Shown here in pieces: positions 10,193-21,224 of a stretch of DNA of 64,000 nucleotides (positions are counted from its first letter, which is position 1; the number at the start of each line of letters is the position of its first letter). This DNA comes from Diabrotica undecimpunctata. Lineage: Eukaryota; Arthropoda; Insecta; Coleoptera; Chrysomelidae. A model generated the notes under the pieces. The model ran no database searches. It saw only the letters and a list, made by a program, of their open reading frames with translations, and had not been told where the DNA came from. A program made the position numbers and the translations under genes. Where the stretch lies: the NCBI RefSeq assembly GCF_040954645.1, contig NC_092809.1, positions 67,642,141-67,706,140 of the forward strand, in the 5' to 3' direction.

Positions 10193-11310
10193 TGTGCCTT
10201 AATAACGTTCTTAAAACCGCAACCATAACAAAATTTATTTTTCTGGTACCTGCACTGAGGATACACATGACCTCGTTTGTTGCAATTCCAACAAATTTCA
10301 TCAAGTGAATTTGTTTCATATGAAAATTTCTTATTATTATTAAAGTGGGGTATAGATAACGCAGACTCAATTCTTTTACAGTAAGAGGTAAGATCAGATA
10401 CAGTGTCTATATCGTGCAAAGCCAAAGCTTTGATGTAGTCTGGCAAAAGACCACGTCTAATTTCAGATACTTTATCTTTCTCTGAAACGACAGAAGGTAA
10501 ACGGAAGAAAAGAGCTTCAAAATTAGAGATAAATGTAGATACAGGTTCTCGAAAAGATTGCCTTGTAGAACGAATTTGTTCCCACAAATTCCTCTCATAA
10601 TCTGCCGGAAGATAAGTTTCCTTTAAAGCGGCAACTAAGTCAGACCATGACTGAAATGTCTTTTTAAGAAGATGATTATGCCACCAAGTGAAAGCATTGC
10701 CATCAAACAGATCTCCTGCAGAAAGAAACAGGTCATCATTAGAACAATTCCTGGAGATTTTAAGCGTCTCAATTTGTTCAAGAAAAGGAATCAAAGGCTG
10801 TTTGCCGGAAAACTTCTGAATTCCCCATTTATAAATGGGCACAGACTTCACTACTAAAGATGCAGTATGTGATTCTACCCTAACTGGAGTAGATTCTGAA
10901 GGAAGATTAAGTTTTTCCACAAGCACACCCTCAATTGACAATAATTTACTCCGTAACTGTCTTTTGAGTGTTTCCTGCGTTGAAGAAGTGGTCTTCAGAC
11001 GAGATACACGGCCAGATAAATGAGTTAAACGAGAACAAATACATTTGTACCTATAATCAGACTTACTACCTGAAAATTCATCGATGATACTAGATAAATC
11101 AGCAAGAGTAGCCAAGGCCTGATTATGGTCTTGCTCAAATTCAAGAGGGACAACTGTTTCAGAGAAGCTTCTGTCTGATGCTTCCTGAGACAAAATTCCA
11201 CTAAGGACTCTTCTTTTCTCATCGACAGTAGAAGGAACCTCAAGATCTCTAATAATTAACTCATAGGTTAACTCATCAGTTTTCAAATGCTTAGGGTTGA
11301 TGGTAGCCAT
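10039..11310 (-). CDS. gag: Gypsy element 1 Gag protein with zinc knuckles
   Basis: The frame is 423 codons on the minus strand, starting 412 bp inside the 5' LTR. Residues about 165-320 match the retrotransposon Gag capsid pattern, with a KFSG start, an AFTWWH block near 206-211 and a SWSDLVAALKETY block. A CCHC knuckle follows (C340, C343, H348, C353), then a second cysteine/histidine cluster (C361, C364, H373, C374, C377), which would bind RNA in the nucleocapsid. The C-terminal 50 residues are Lys/Asn-rich. The frame overlaps pol in a -1 register. The first ATG is used as the start because it is the first in the frame after the leader. Structural role: particle assembly and genome packaging. 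Confidence 0.92.
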   Translation of the reverse strand: MATINPKHLKTDELTYELIIRDLEVPSTVDEKRRVLSGILSQEASDRSFSETVVPLEFEQDHNQALATLADLSSIIDEFSGSKSDYRYKCICSRLTHLSGRVSRLKTTSSTQETLKRQLRSKLLSIEGVLVEKLNLPSESTPVRVESHTASLVVKSVPIYKWGIQKFSGKQPLIPFLEQIETLKISRNCSNDDLFLSAGDLFDGNAFTWWHNHLLKKTFQSWSDLVAALKETYLPADYERNLWEQIRSTRQSFREPVSTFISNFEALFFRLPSVVSEKDKVSEIRRGLLPDYIKALALHDIDTVSDLTSYCKRIESALSIPHFNNNKKFSYETNSLDEICWNCNKRGHVYPQCRYQKNKFCYGCGFKNVIKAHCPKCSKNEARGCSIADRNQPHCSQMSASNLKGKNIPGKNLKKTSNKGQAE

Positions 11311-11706
11311 TTTGTAAGATTATTTAAAAAACAATAATTTATGTAAACCAACAAGTAACCAAATCAACTTTAAAGATAAAGATAATTAAATTTACGAAAA
11401 TAATATAAAACTACTATTTTATATTTAATTAAGTTTTAACACTACCCAACAACACATGGACTTGTCAAGGTTAATGATAACCAGCAGACAAAAAAGGTTG
11501 GTGATCAAAAAAACTATCAGTAAAAACTAGATAAAAAAAATAAGTATAAAAAAGTAAGTAAGATAGAAAATAGATATTTTTACTGAAATTTAATAAATTT
11601 ACTACTCAAAATAGGAAGAAAAATGTTAAAGATAATAATAGCAAGAAAATATAAAAGTATTGTTTCAACTAAATACAAGAATGTATGCATTACTCAGAGT
11701 ATATTA
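11311..11706 (-). other. Untranslated leader of gypsy element 1
   Basis: About 400 bp between the primer-binding site and the gag start, A/T-rich and without an open frame of note. Packaging signals would be expected here by analogy; none can be picked out by eye. Confidence 0.6.
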
Positions 11707-11719
11707 CGTTGGTGCGCCA
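11707..11719 (-). promoter_or_regulatory. tRNA primer-binding site of gypsy element 1
   Basis: The minus strand reads TGGCGCACCAACG, three bases inside the 5' LTR end. It begins with TGG, complementary to a tRNA CCA terminus. This marks the start of minus-strand DNA synthesis. The tRNA species was not determined. Confidence 0.75.
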
Positions 11720-11722
11720 ATT

Positions 11723-12907
11723 TGTAATCCTTCGAGGCTCAATTTGTAACATCCCAACGTTGAGCTGCTGTTGTCAACTTGTAACCGCAAACCTTAGTTT
11801 GCTGCTACAATCCGACTAACATCACTAACAACGTTGGAGTGACAAATCGTTTCCCGTTGGGACCAATTTTTAACGTCATAACCCCTAATGTATCAATTGC
11901 AAAATTGCTACATTAGATGTTATACGAAACACTCCCTGGCTAGCTCACTCAGGACGTGAATATGGCCTACTCTGGAGCAACACACGCAAACAAGTAAAAA
12001 GAAGAAACAATACACAGTTAAATTAACACATGTTTATTAAAATATTAAACAAAAATGAGAGAAAAATACATGTTTAAATATATTGAATTTAAATAAAAAT
12101 TATTTGACTTCTTGCTACAGTGTTACATTATAGTAAGGAAAAATGCTTGTCACCAAATCCTAGGTTTTATCCTGGTCTTTTCTGCTATGGTTGTTAGCAA
12201 GCCATGTTGTTAGTTGTGGATTTTCTTCCCCTGGAGTCAACTCTCCTATTGGAATGATAGTGCCATTCTCAGGCCGGTTGGTCTTCTGGATGTTAATATA
12301 AATTGACCCGCACCTGAGAAATGTATCCCGGAGGTTGACTCCTAATTCAGGAGACGACACAACAATTGGTTATTATTATACAAAAGTCATGAAGAAAATC
12401 CACATTTTTAGAAATAAAAGCCATTATATCGACTTTTGTATCGAACGGGAAGGGGGAAATGTCAACAAAAAGGAGTCTTTGTCACTAATATTAAACTAAA
12501 CAGAGAATAAAGATGGCACCTCTCGTTCCAAAGTAACAGAAATAGAGATGAAAATAAAATTCATTCTTTAGAAACTTGAGTAAAAGATAAAAATGATGAT
12601 TATTAAGAAAATAGGAAAGGTAGATACTGAAATATATATATATATATATAAAGAAGATAGATTTGGACGCCAACTGGTTTTTATACCAAATACCAGTAAA
12701 AATGAAAAGAGAATAATGAATCAATTAAGTAACGATATAATTCTGATACAATCTATATCTGAGAAAATATATAGAAAAATAAGAGATACAATGGAGGATA
12801 TAGAAGAATATTAATTATGACAGAAGATATGGAAATTGGAGAATAGAATTAACGAAATATATTAACATAAGAAAGAAAGCAGGCAATGTAGCAGTTATAA
12901 CGCTACA
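11723..12907 (-). repeat. 5' LTR of gypsy element 1
   Basis: 1185 bp, near-identical to the left LTR at 2709-3891. It is followed on the plus strand by ATGTG at 12908-12912, the partner of the duplication at 2650-2654. Promoter and polyadenylation signals of the element must lie in it, but I could not delimit U3/R/U5. Confidence 0.93.
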
Positions 12908-12912
12908 ATGTG

Positions 12913-13559
12913 TTTAATAAGGATCTCATAGATACTTTTATCTTTAGTAGCTTTAATTATTAAAGATTGTGTTAGCTCACATACTCTTGACTTTTGTATC
13001 GAATAACTATGAGTATGTAATTTTGATATAACCTAATAGTACAGCGAAATTGGATAAAAAACACTGTATTGGGGACTTTGGCTTAGTTGTCCTGCAATTA
13101 TTTTATACAAAGTTAGTTTTTTTTAACCGTCGATATCAAAACATGAAACATAACCGTCAAACTCGAGCTATAAAACTTATAAACCTAATAGTTTTTCGTC
13201 TGCGCTAATCTGTACTTACAGCTGACAGGTTTTAAAATATTTGTCAGTATTTTGGGTAAAATGCGTTTAACTGTAGCCACTGGCAATTCTGTTGGAAAAT
13301 AACTGCGTCTATAGTACAGCAAAGAAATATTGAAATGAGTTATATGTGTGATATAGTAAGTTGTCGTATAATTTACCTGTCATGAGTTTTACCAAGAAGT
13401 GTATCAGTATCAGAGAATTTATTTTTTATTTAGCGTATGTCATTAAGAAGACGTAATTAAAATCAATATTTTTATAAAAAACGTCAAATAAAGTATTACA
13501 AATGAACATCTAATATATCAATATAATCTAATAAAACATTTTCGGTCCCATTCAGGAAT
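12913..13559. other. Flanking sequence without a gene
   Basis: No coding match. A short inverted repeat (ACATACTC...GAGTATGT) lies at about 12980-13020. Nothing else recognisable. Confidence 0.45.
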
Positions 13560-14270
13560 TCCATCTTCTTAATTTTTCTTGCTGTTTTGTAAACCTTTAT
13601 TACCCTTCTTATTTCTTTACTTCTTTTTGTTTAATTCTTTTTTGCTTTTGTTCAGTTTTTGGTAAAATTTTCTCGTCTTTATTGGCTTATTTAGATCTTG
13701 TAGTTCTTGATATTTTTTGTTCATAGTTTTTCTCTTCTTTCTGCGGTGGATTTTATTTTTTTCCTTGCGTAGGTTATTATTCCTCCTTTGCTTGTCGGGT
13801 TTTGTACCCCTGTTGGATCATTAAATATGCTATGTTTTTTCTCTTTATTATAATCTAGCTCTTTAACGCTTAGTAATTCTTCAGCTGCTTCTTTCGTGAT
13901 GTTTCTGCGCGCTTCCCACTTTTCATATATGTTTTCATGTTTAAATCTGTTTTCTACTTTGATGTTGATATTTTGTTTATATTCTCTATTCTATTTTTAT
14001 TTATATTTTAAAGTCCTTCTATATTGTATCGTTTATACTTAGAACCTATTTCCTTTTTTAAACGTTTAAAATACTGGCTCTTGCCCTACTTTCGATCAAG
14101 TAGTGATCAGAACCCGCATTTCCTCCTATTCTGGTGCGAACTTTTATTATATTGGATTAGTGTCTTGAGTCTACAATAGCATAATCTATTATATCTACTC
14201 TAAGTCTATCTGGTAATTTCCAGGTGTCTTTGTGTATATTTTTTCGATCGAAGTTAAAATTATACCGTCG
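13560..14270 (-). pseudogene. Endonuclease/RT-type LINE relic (endonuclease end and linker)
   Basis: On the minus strand, frames readable between stops resemble the C-terminal part of an APE-type endonuclease. One reads TWKLPDRLRVDIIDYAIVDSRH, followed by TRIGGNAGSDHYLIESRARA, the conserved SDH motif of APE endonucleases. Downstream comes the usual linker before the RT, with YEKWEARRNITKEAAEELLSV-like text near 13885-13930. Several stops and shifts interrupt it. The family is the abundant insect endonuclease-reverse transcriptase (RTE-like) LINE group. No RT part remains. Confidence 0.7.
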
Positions 14271-15929
14271 ATTCCAAAAAAAAAAACTATGAAAACGAAG
14301 TCACATTTGAAATCACACATGAAAACCATGCAAGTTAAACGTTTACTTTGTATTCCAGTTCTTCCTTTGACGGAATTTTTAGTTCTTTATTGGCGCTAAT
14401 AAAGTAAAAGAATTTTCTTTATTGTGTAGTTGCGACAATCTGCTGATTTAGTTGTTGGTCCATCTGTGGTGTCTTTATTTTGCTGTGTGAACACATTTAG
14501 AAATAATGTTGGGACATTTATTAATTTCGTTATTAAACAGACTTGGCAGTTATTTGACACTCAAGATAATTAAATTTTTTTTAGACATAAACTTCGAATC
14601 TTGATAATTGCGTTTCGTTCTGTTTACTGCCGTAAACGCAATACGTAGAAATAATTGCGAGGAGTATTGTATTTGTAAAAATATGATTCATGTCATGCAT
14701 GACTTGATGTATAACTTCTTCCAAATAAACAAGCTTTGGCATGTTTTTAAAAGACATTATGTACATACAAACCAAACAAGCATCTGCGGTTGCTAGCACT
14801 CTTTCGATTGAGAGACTTAATAATTGAATATGGTTCTGAAATAAAAGAGTATACTAATTTGAGTATTTTAGATCTTAATCGTAGGAAGTCACGTACCTCT
14901 ATTCCTGATATAGTAAGGCAAGCTATGAACAAGTACGAAATTCACAGAACCACTTACAAAGGTCTTTACAAAGATATAAAATAATACAATGCTAGAAAAA
15001 ATAAAAAATAATGAACTAACGATGGCGATGGAATTGTGGAATTTCCCAATTTGGCGGTCCAAAATTTGAGGCTTTTTAATAAATCACCCCCTTTAATTAT
15101 TTGTTGCAGTATAGTGAAATTTTTAATAAATTTATGGATACAAATCAAAGTTTTAAATATTTCTTTTTTTTTTTAATAAGGCTGAATATTTTTAAGATTT
15201 TTAATTTTGGTTTGTTTAATATTGGATATAAAATGTGTACATTTCATTTATCTGTTTCGAGAAAAGTTTGCTGTACAAACACAAATAATAAATTCAGATT
15301 TTATTTTCAGCACACTTGGGCATGACGCCATAAAGCTAGAGCAAATAAAACTAAATAAAAATTAATAGCAGCTCCGTGAAGAAAAGGATGTACGGCTGAA
15401 TTCAAACGAATGGCTGGCATTTCTTGGTCGCTATGAATAATTGGTTAGTTGAAAATAGTGATTATTTATAATTACGACAAGCATGTAACATGCTTGTTGG
15501 TGTCACAAATAATGTAAATCGAAATAGGTACAAGAAATTACATATAGATTTAATTAAAATCGTTTTCTCTTAGACAGTTATATTCTGTACATTGTTCTGA
15601 AAATATTTTGTTGTGGCATTTTACTTCTATATAATGCGCAAAAAAATTAGCCTCAATAATTGTTATAATAATTGTAAAAACATAAAACTATTTCATTTAA
15701 AACTTTTGTGTCTAAATCAGGATCCCTTACACGCATCATTAAATAATTTAGGGGACAAAAACAAAACGCGAGATTACAGAAATATTTTAAATAATTTATT
15801 TTAAATATTTTTATTAAAAAGTCAACAACAGGTGTCCCAAATATAAAATAAACATTTTTTCGTAGAATTATCGCAATAGCTTTTTAAGAAAATTTAAAGA
15901 AAACTCCATAAGGCCAAAAATCGTAACAA
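14271..15929. other. AT-rich stretch with no identified gene
   Basis: I see no family match on either strand. Short open frames around 14581-14984 overlap on both strands and lack domain features. A short poly-T/A block lies near 15165-15178. The stretch may hold unclassified repeat remnants. Confidence 0.4.
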
Positions 15930-16676
15930 AAAACAAATAAAAAATTAGTTTGTTGCTCCTCAACTCCCAACAAAATCGGCAATCGTGTAGGCCATGGTAA
16001 AACCTCAATTTCATTATATTCGAGGAATGTTCGCACGACCCTAGCAGTATTCGTACGCGCATTGTCGTGCATTAATTAAAATTGGACATCAGCTTATTGT
16101 GCGGAGGGTACAACAATAGATTTGAGAATACTATCGCGGTAGTCTGTTGCATTAAAAAACCGTTCCAGACAAACGAGATTGGTTCTTTCAGCATTGCCAC
16201 ATCATCTCCAAATTCTTGTTTGTCTTGTATCTGGTGTAAATCCAAATCGGGACGTATCTGTGAACAAAGTAGAGGCCCACTTACGTCTAACCCAATTTGC
16301 ATGTTCTTGAACCGACTAAAGTCGATGAGCGCGATTTTCTGTATTTTTCATGAAGTCTGTTTCTAATGGTTTGGCTTCTTACACTTGATGGGTTTCTTGT
16401 AGCCTCATTTGTAATTATGATGCAGTTACAGTGCGATCTCGCAAAGCCTGCAACCTAATAAAATGGTTTTGAACCTGGCTGGTTATTCTGGTAAGGCCTG
16501 TATGACGTTCAGTAATATGACCAGTGTCTTGAGACCTTAACCACAAACGATTAATGACACTTGTGTTTGTGTGAAGGACCGCAACAACGATTCTTTGACT
16601 TCTGCCAGCTTGAAGCATCCCGATAGCACGCCACTACGTGTCGCGATTTAAATGATGTCTCTCCATTATTGGCAAT
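15930..16676 (-). pseudogene. Tc1-like transposase relic
   Basis: Read on the minus strand from the ATG at 16674-16676, an early stop is followed by the Tc1-type N-terminal helix-turn-helix pattern. It reads IGMLQAGRSQRIVVAVLH, then VINRLWLRSQDTGH, then ALRDRTVTAS. After several frame changes the DDE domain is recognisable, with HDNARTNTARVVRTFL (the second catalytic Asp block) and NEIEVLPWPTRLP near 15985-16080. Reading frames change repeatedly and the final Glu block is not recognisable, so the gene is dead. Terminal inverted repeats were not found. About 250 codons of a normally ~340-codon gene can be followed. Confidence 0.8.
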
Positions 16677-16929
16677 TAAATTTTTTATAGCCATTCTTAT
16701 CAGCGTTATCGGTTGGTAGAATAATCGACAACACAACAAAAAAGATTAAAAACATAAATTTGTTTTTGTATTTGCAGCTAACAACTTATAGTTGTCCCTT
16801 AGATTATTTTGATGTGTGTATATTAAAGGAAACAATATATTAGAGATAGAAAAATCGAACAAAATCGTAACTTACGAACGACATCAGATCACTTATTTGC
16901 TATGTAAGCTACTCATTAGTAGCTTAGTG

Positions 16930-17125
16930 ACCCAACTTCATCATTATCATTAGCCGTTTTAAATCCACTGCTGAACATATACCTCCCGAAAATATTCCAT
17001 TACACCTTAATTCCAATTGTGCTAGATGCGCTTAATGTCCGATCACCTTGTTGGAGAACGTCCTCGATTACGATAAGCATCGTGTCTAGGTCTCCATTTT
17101 AAAATTTTCTATGTCACCATGCTTA
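16930..17125 (-). pseudogene. LINE 3'-end fragment (endonuclease/RT type)
   Basis: The plus-strand text TTTTAAATCCACTGCTGAACATA...CTCCCGAAAA and the later ACCTTGTTGGAGAACGTCCTCG match a 3' end I recognise as widespread in insect LINE copies, in antisense. Only this short terminal part is present, without coding capacity. Confidence 0.5.
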
Positions 17126-17439
17126 ATAACGTGTAATTAAGGGTTTGACATTGTCAATGTAAAGTTTGGTTGGGCCTATATTTTTAACGTTATCATAATC
17201 ATTTTGAGAAAATTGAGTGAAAATGATATTCAACTCAGAAATTATTATTACCACATACCACTTCTATGTGAATGAGTTTTTAAATAAATAGTATGCAAAT
17301 AAGAAATACATAGAGAAATTGTTGTTTTTCAGAGAGCCTTCTCGATGGCTACGATCTTTCTGCATAACTTCAATCAACTTCAATCAATGCAACTTCAGTC
17401 TCTACAAATCCTCCATGGAACAAGAAACTTCAGAATGAT

Positions 17440-17930
17440 AGCATATAATAGACTTACGGACCATGGAGTAATTGTCGCCATTGTCTGGGTAGCTTCACAC
17501 GTAGGACGTGTACAAAATTAGGCTGCATGTAAATCTATAAAAGAAGCTTGTACATTGGATATCCGTATCAAATATCCAGCTGCATAACGAGTTTAAAAAA
17601 CGTGTATATGACAAATGGTAAGCTCATTGAAACACAACTGCAAGCGACTTAATAGAGCCAGTTATACCTTCCTTAGAGTTACCACCTAAGCCCAGAAGAT
17701 ACAAACTTATTTTACGAAGATTAAGAATTGGACATACTTGGCTTACACATGACTTTCTCATGACATCCACTGATCCACCTGCATGCGGCCAGTGCAGCAG
17801 CCCCTTAATCGTCAAGAATTTCCTTAAAAAATGTCACCATATTTCTACTAAAAGAAAACAACACCAGTTTAAATACCTATTGAAAACATTAAATCAAGAC
17901 ATTCACGTGGTTTATAAACTCTGAAGTGTA
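17440..17930 (+). pseudogene. I/Jockey-like LINE relic, RNase H and C-terminal part
   Basis: Forward-strand remnants include a degraded WVASHVG block (WLPSHVG in live relatives) near 17485-17510 and a LILRRLRIGHTWLTHDFLM segment near 17706-17762. A CGQCSSPLIVKNFLKKCHH zinc-finger-like tail follows near 17783-17840. This is the same order as in the copy at 858-1668 but from a more diverged relative. Stops and shifts interrupt it. Confidence 0.7.
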
Positions 17931-17984
17931 ATTATGTATAAAGGTCAAATTTGTAAAAATTTAATATTGTGTATTATGTATTAG

Positions 17985-18200
17985 ATATTGTCAAATATAA
18001 AACTGTATTTGTAATACTTGGACACAGACTGAGGAATGATAAATATAGTCTTCTGCAGGTCATCATGCAGGTTAGAGTCGATGGCAAAAAGGGAATAGGT
18101 AGAAAGAGGTACTCATGGCTGCGAAATATTCGAGACTGGAGAAGACAGAGAAACTTTTAGAAATGTGGTCGCCAACCGGTTAATGGGGATGGCACAGAAA
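17985..18200 (+). pseudogene. C-terminal end of an endonuclease/RT-type LINE
   Basis: The frame reads LGHRLRNDKYSLLQVIMQ followed by GKKGIGRKRYSWLRNIRDW. This is the typical C-terminus of the endonuclease-reverse transcriptase LINE group and has the same layout as the better copy at 62205-63002. Only the last about 60 codons remain. Confidence 0.75.
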
Positions 18201-18367
18201 AAAGAAAAATTTGTAATACCCTTACATTGTCTATACTGTCATCGTGTCTATGACCTCGTCGTCGATACACGCTAATTCAAATAAAAAAAACTTGGAAGTC
18301 TTTCCATTTTTAGTGGTTCGAACACAGAGGTGCCACCTGCTTTGGTGGCGTAGAACTAAACAATATT

Positions 18368-18688
18368 TAAATAAATTAGTTTCTGTCCTCTGGCCTGTCG
18401 AAATGTTCAAATGTTAGTCACTCATAAGCTTGCCATTGCTCTAATGAAATTAAAGCTATATATTATGGCATTGGAGCACAAATTACTCAAACTTTTCACG
18501 AAGTAGAGAGACTGAAATAACTGTTATATCGTTCTATTGATTCCAATTCAAATGTGAAAAATTTTACTGATTTGTCCTTCAATGTAAACTATGGCTTTTA
18601 TTTTACTGAAGCAATAGCAAGCTTTTGTTAAAAGCGACTAATATTTGCACATTTCGGTAGGCCAGAGGACAGAAAACAATTTATTTAA
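18368..18688. mobile_element. MITE with about 90-bp terminal inverted repeats
   Basis: The left arm TTAAATAAATTAGTTTCTGTCCTCTGGCC... is mirrored by the right arm ending ...GGCCAGAGGACAGAAAACAATTTATTTAA. Pairing continues inward through GAAATGTNCAAATNTTAGTC and AAGCTTGCNATTGCT, about 90 bp per arm with mismatches. There is no coding sequence. The superfamily is not assignable by eye. Confidence 0.75.
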
Positions 18689-20790
18689 TTCTTCTTCTTC
18701 TTGTAGTTCCTTTTCTTATCGAAGGTTGGCTATCATCACAGCTATCCGTACACTATTGGCGGCTGTTCTGAAAAGATCTACTGAGCTTCAACTATAGGTA
18801 CCACTCTCTTAAGGTCGTTAGCTAGGAAATTCTGTGTCTTCCTATGAATCTCTTACCCTTGATTTTACCTTGCATTATGAACCTTAATATCTCATATTTC
18901 GCACGTAATGTGGCATAAATATTCCAGCTTTCTTGTTTTGATGTGTTTTATGTTCTCGCAATCCTTTTGTAGCCTTCTTAACACTTCTGCATTTGTAACT
19001 CGTTGGGTCCATGGTATTTTCATAATCCTTCTATAGCACCACATCTCAAATGTTTACAACTTCTTTATATTATCCACTTTTAGTGTTAAGCTTACCCATT
19101 CCATACAATAAAGTCGTGAACACGTAGCATAGTAAGGCTCTTATCCTCAGCTCCACAGGAAGGTCTCGATTAACAAACATAGTTTCCATTTATATAAATG
19201 CATGTCTTGCAATTTTAATGCGTGTCCCTATTTCTCTTCCTTGGTCATTTACCCATTACCCATGTTCCCAGATATTTGTAGATATTTACTGTTTCTACTT
19301 GTTTTCCCTCGATATCTAGCCTTCCTACTGTATGTTGCTTAGAACAAATCATGCAGTTAGTTTTCTTAATGTGCATTTGTATCAACATTTTTATCAACAA
19401 ATTGTTTAACAATGGGGACAGCATGCAACCCTTTGTAATACCTCTTTTGATTTCTATAGTTTCTGTATCACATTTTCAATTCTAAACTTTGCTTTTTGAT
19501 TTCAGTACAGATTGACAATAACCCGTATATCTCGACTATCCACATTCTTTTCCTTTAACAGTTTTACGAGTTTCTGATACTGTACTTTATCAAAAGCCTT
19601 TTGATAATCTATAAAGCAGACATAGAGATCCTGGTTCATATGTAGTCGTTTTTGCGCAAGAACGTTCCTAGTCCTCCTCTGCAGTTCCTAGTCCTCATAT
19701 GCAATGTTTCTTCGTCAATGCATTTAATTAGCTCAGTGAGTATCTGATCTGGGCCTACTGATTTTGCGGTCTTTGAATTTCTAATTTCCTGTTCTAATTC
19801 GCATATTATTATTTTGGTCCTGTTTGTTCCTCTGGTTCTTCTTGTATCATCGTCGAATAGTTTCATTGTTTATTCTTGCCAAAATCTTAGTTTACCTTTG
19901 ATATTTGCAATGAGTTTACCATTATCATCTTTGAATATCACATAGTAGGTTCGCTTTTTGGTATTTGATAGTTTTTGTATTTTTTATGCATATTAAAGCT
20001 GTCATATTTTCTGTCATAATCTTCTATTTCTATGCATTGATATATTTTACCACTTTTCCTTCGCCTTTTTTATCTCCACTTTAATTCTACTTTGTAGTTC
20101 TTGATAATTTGGCTCATTTCTCCCATTGGCTATCTCCCTTCCTCTCTTCCGTTAATACTAGAATTTCTGAAGTCATCCACTTCTGTTTTTTATTTGTCTT
20201 TTCAGGCTTTAAACTTTCTTCTGTAGCCTTTAGTAATGCTTTCTGAATATTGCTCCACTTTTCATTAAGATCTAATGCTAAGATTTCTTCTCCTACTTCT
20301 GTTAGATTTAAGTTGGATCACTTTTTCATGTATTTCTCTTTTTTTAAATTTTGTATAATCAACCGTTGGTTAATTTTTAGATATTACAATCCTTTTGAGT
20401 TTTACGTGCCGCCCATTCTCGCTATCAGCGGGTTATGGTATGAGTTGATATCTGCTCCGAAGTATGCTTTTACTGCTTTAATTGAGTTTTTGTATGTGTG
20501 TTTAACCTTCTGTCGGGTAGTTGAAACATTGTGTTTCAATGTTTCAACCTCTTCCGTTTCTGTCACCTAGTCCAAATTCCCCAACATCTTCGTCAACTTT
20601 TCCTCGCCCGACTTTAGCATTAAAGTCCCCCATTACTATTGTAATGTCTTCTTTTTTAATAGGTCTTAAAATTGTGCCTAACTTTATGTAAAAATGTTCT
20701 ATCTTCTCTTCATCCTTATTCGCTGTTGGTGCGGCGCATACTTGAAGAATTAAGTTAACTATGTTTGTCTTCAGTTGAATCATTATCACT

Positions 20791-20832
20791 CTCTGTCTCT
20801 GTCTCTCTGTCTCTCTCTCTCTCTCTCTCTGA
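20791..20832. repeat. (TC)n microsatellite
   Basis: CTCTGTCTCTGTCTCTCTG followed by uninterrupted CT repeats, sitting within the LINE endonuclease relic. Confidence 0.9.
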
Positions 20833-20989
20833 GTAAGCAGTGAAGCTTATAACTGATTTATTAGTTTCTGTGTCTAACAAGATTGCGGCTCCATAGCGAT
20901 AAGCCGGATCGATATTTCCAGCATAATACCTCATGCCGTTTTTGGTTATAAGTTTGCCGATGTCTGGCCATTGTACGTCACTTATGCCC

Positions 20990-21092
20990 TTCTTCTTCTT
21001 ATGGTACCTATCCGTTACGGATGTTGCACACTAACATGGCTATTCTGACCTGCCCTGAAAAGTCCGTTAGTGGTTAAGTTAAACCATTTTCG
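20990..21092 (-). mobile_element. 103-bp 5'-truncated LINE 3' end with 9-bp target duplication
   Basis: The insert starts TTCTTCTTCTTATGG, the antisense 3' end of the endonuclease/RT LINE type. It is flanked by CTTATGCCC at 20981-20989 and again at 21093-21101. Skipping the insert and one duplication restores continuity of the surrounding endonuclease text. This shows target-primed integration of one LINE into another. Confidence 0.8.
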
Positions 21093-21138
21093 CTTATGCC
21101 CAGTACATTTATTTCCATTCTGGACATTTCTTATATTA

Positions 21139-21142
<4 letters not shown>

Positions 21143-21219
<77 letters not shown>

Positions 21220-21224
21220 TATAT
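21143..21224. repeat. (TA)n tract bordering gypsy element 2
   Basis: A near-pure AT dinucleotide run, ending directly at the TGTTAT start of the LTR at 21225. A second (TA)n run lies at the other end of the element. Confidence 0.95.

Larger units (their letters stand above)
2655..12907 (-). mobile_element. Ty3/gypsy LTR retrotransposon 1, full length, about 10.25 kb
   Basis: The element reads on the minus strand: 5' LTR at 11723-12907, primer-binding site, gag, pol, a long 3' non-coding region, polypurine tract, and 3' LTR at 2709-3891 (plus an extension to 2655). The LTRs look identical except for one TA dinucleotide in a TA run. Gag and pol are open throughout, so the insertion is young and could be autonomous. 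No envelope gene is visible. The domain order PR-RT-RNaseH-INT places it in Ty3/gypsy (Metaviridae-like). The roughly 2.86 kb between the pol stop and the 3' LTR is unusually long and non-coding. Confidence 0.93.
18689..21135 (-). pseudogene. Endonuclease/RT-type LINE, degenerate but long copy
   Basis: Read on the minus strand from about 21135 there is an APE endonuclease start (EINVLGISDVQWPDIGK, then YRYGAAILLDTE near 20885-20925). ITIVMGDFNAKVGRGKVDED follows near 20590-20645, where GDFNAK is the endonuclease motif. An RT entry region with SVGPDQILTELIKCIDEE lies near 19700-19770, then scattered RT text to a 3' end at the CTTCTTCTTCTTG of 18689. Many stops and shifts are present. A CT-rich microsatellite (20791-20832) and a second LINE insertion (20990-21092) interrupt the endonuclease part. 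Confidence 0.8.

Noticed and set aside
14790..14984. 64-codon frame read as possible host exon
   Set aside because: No family resemblance, overlapped by frames on the other strand, no convincing splice signals.
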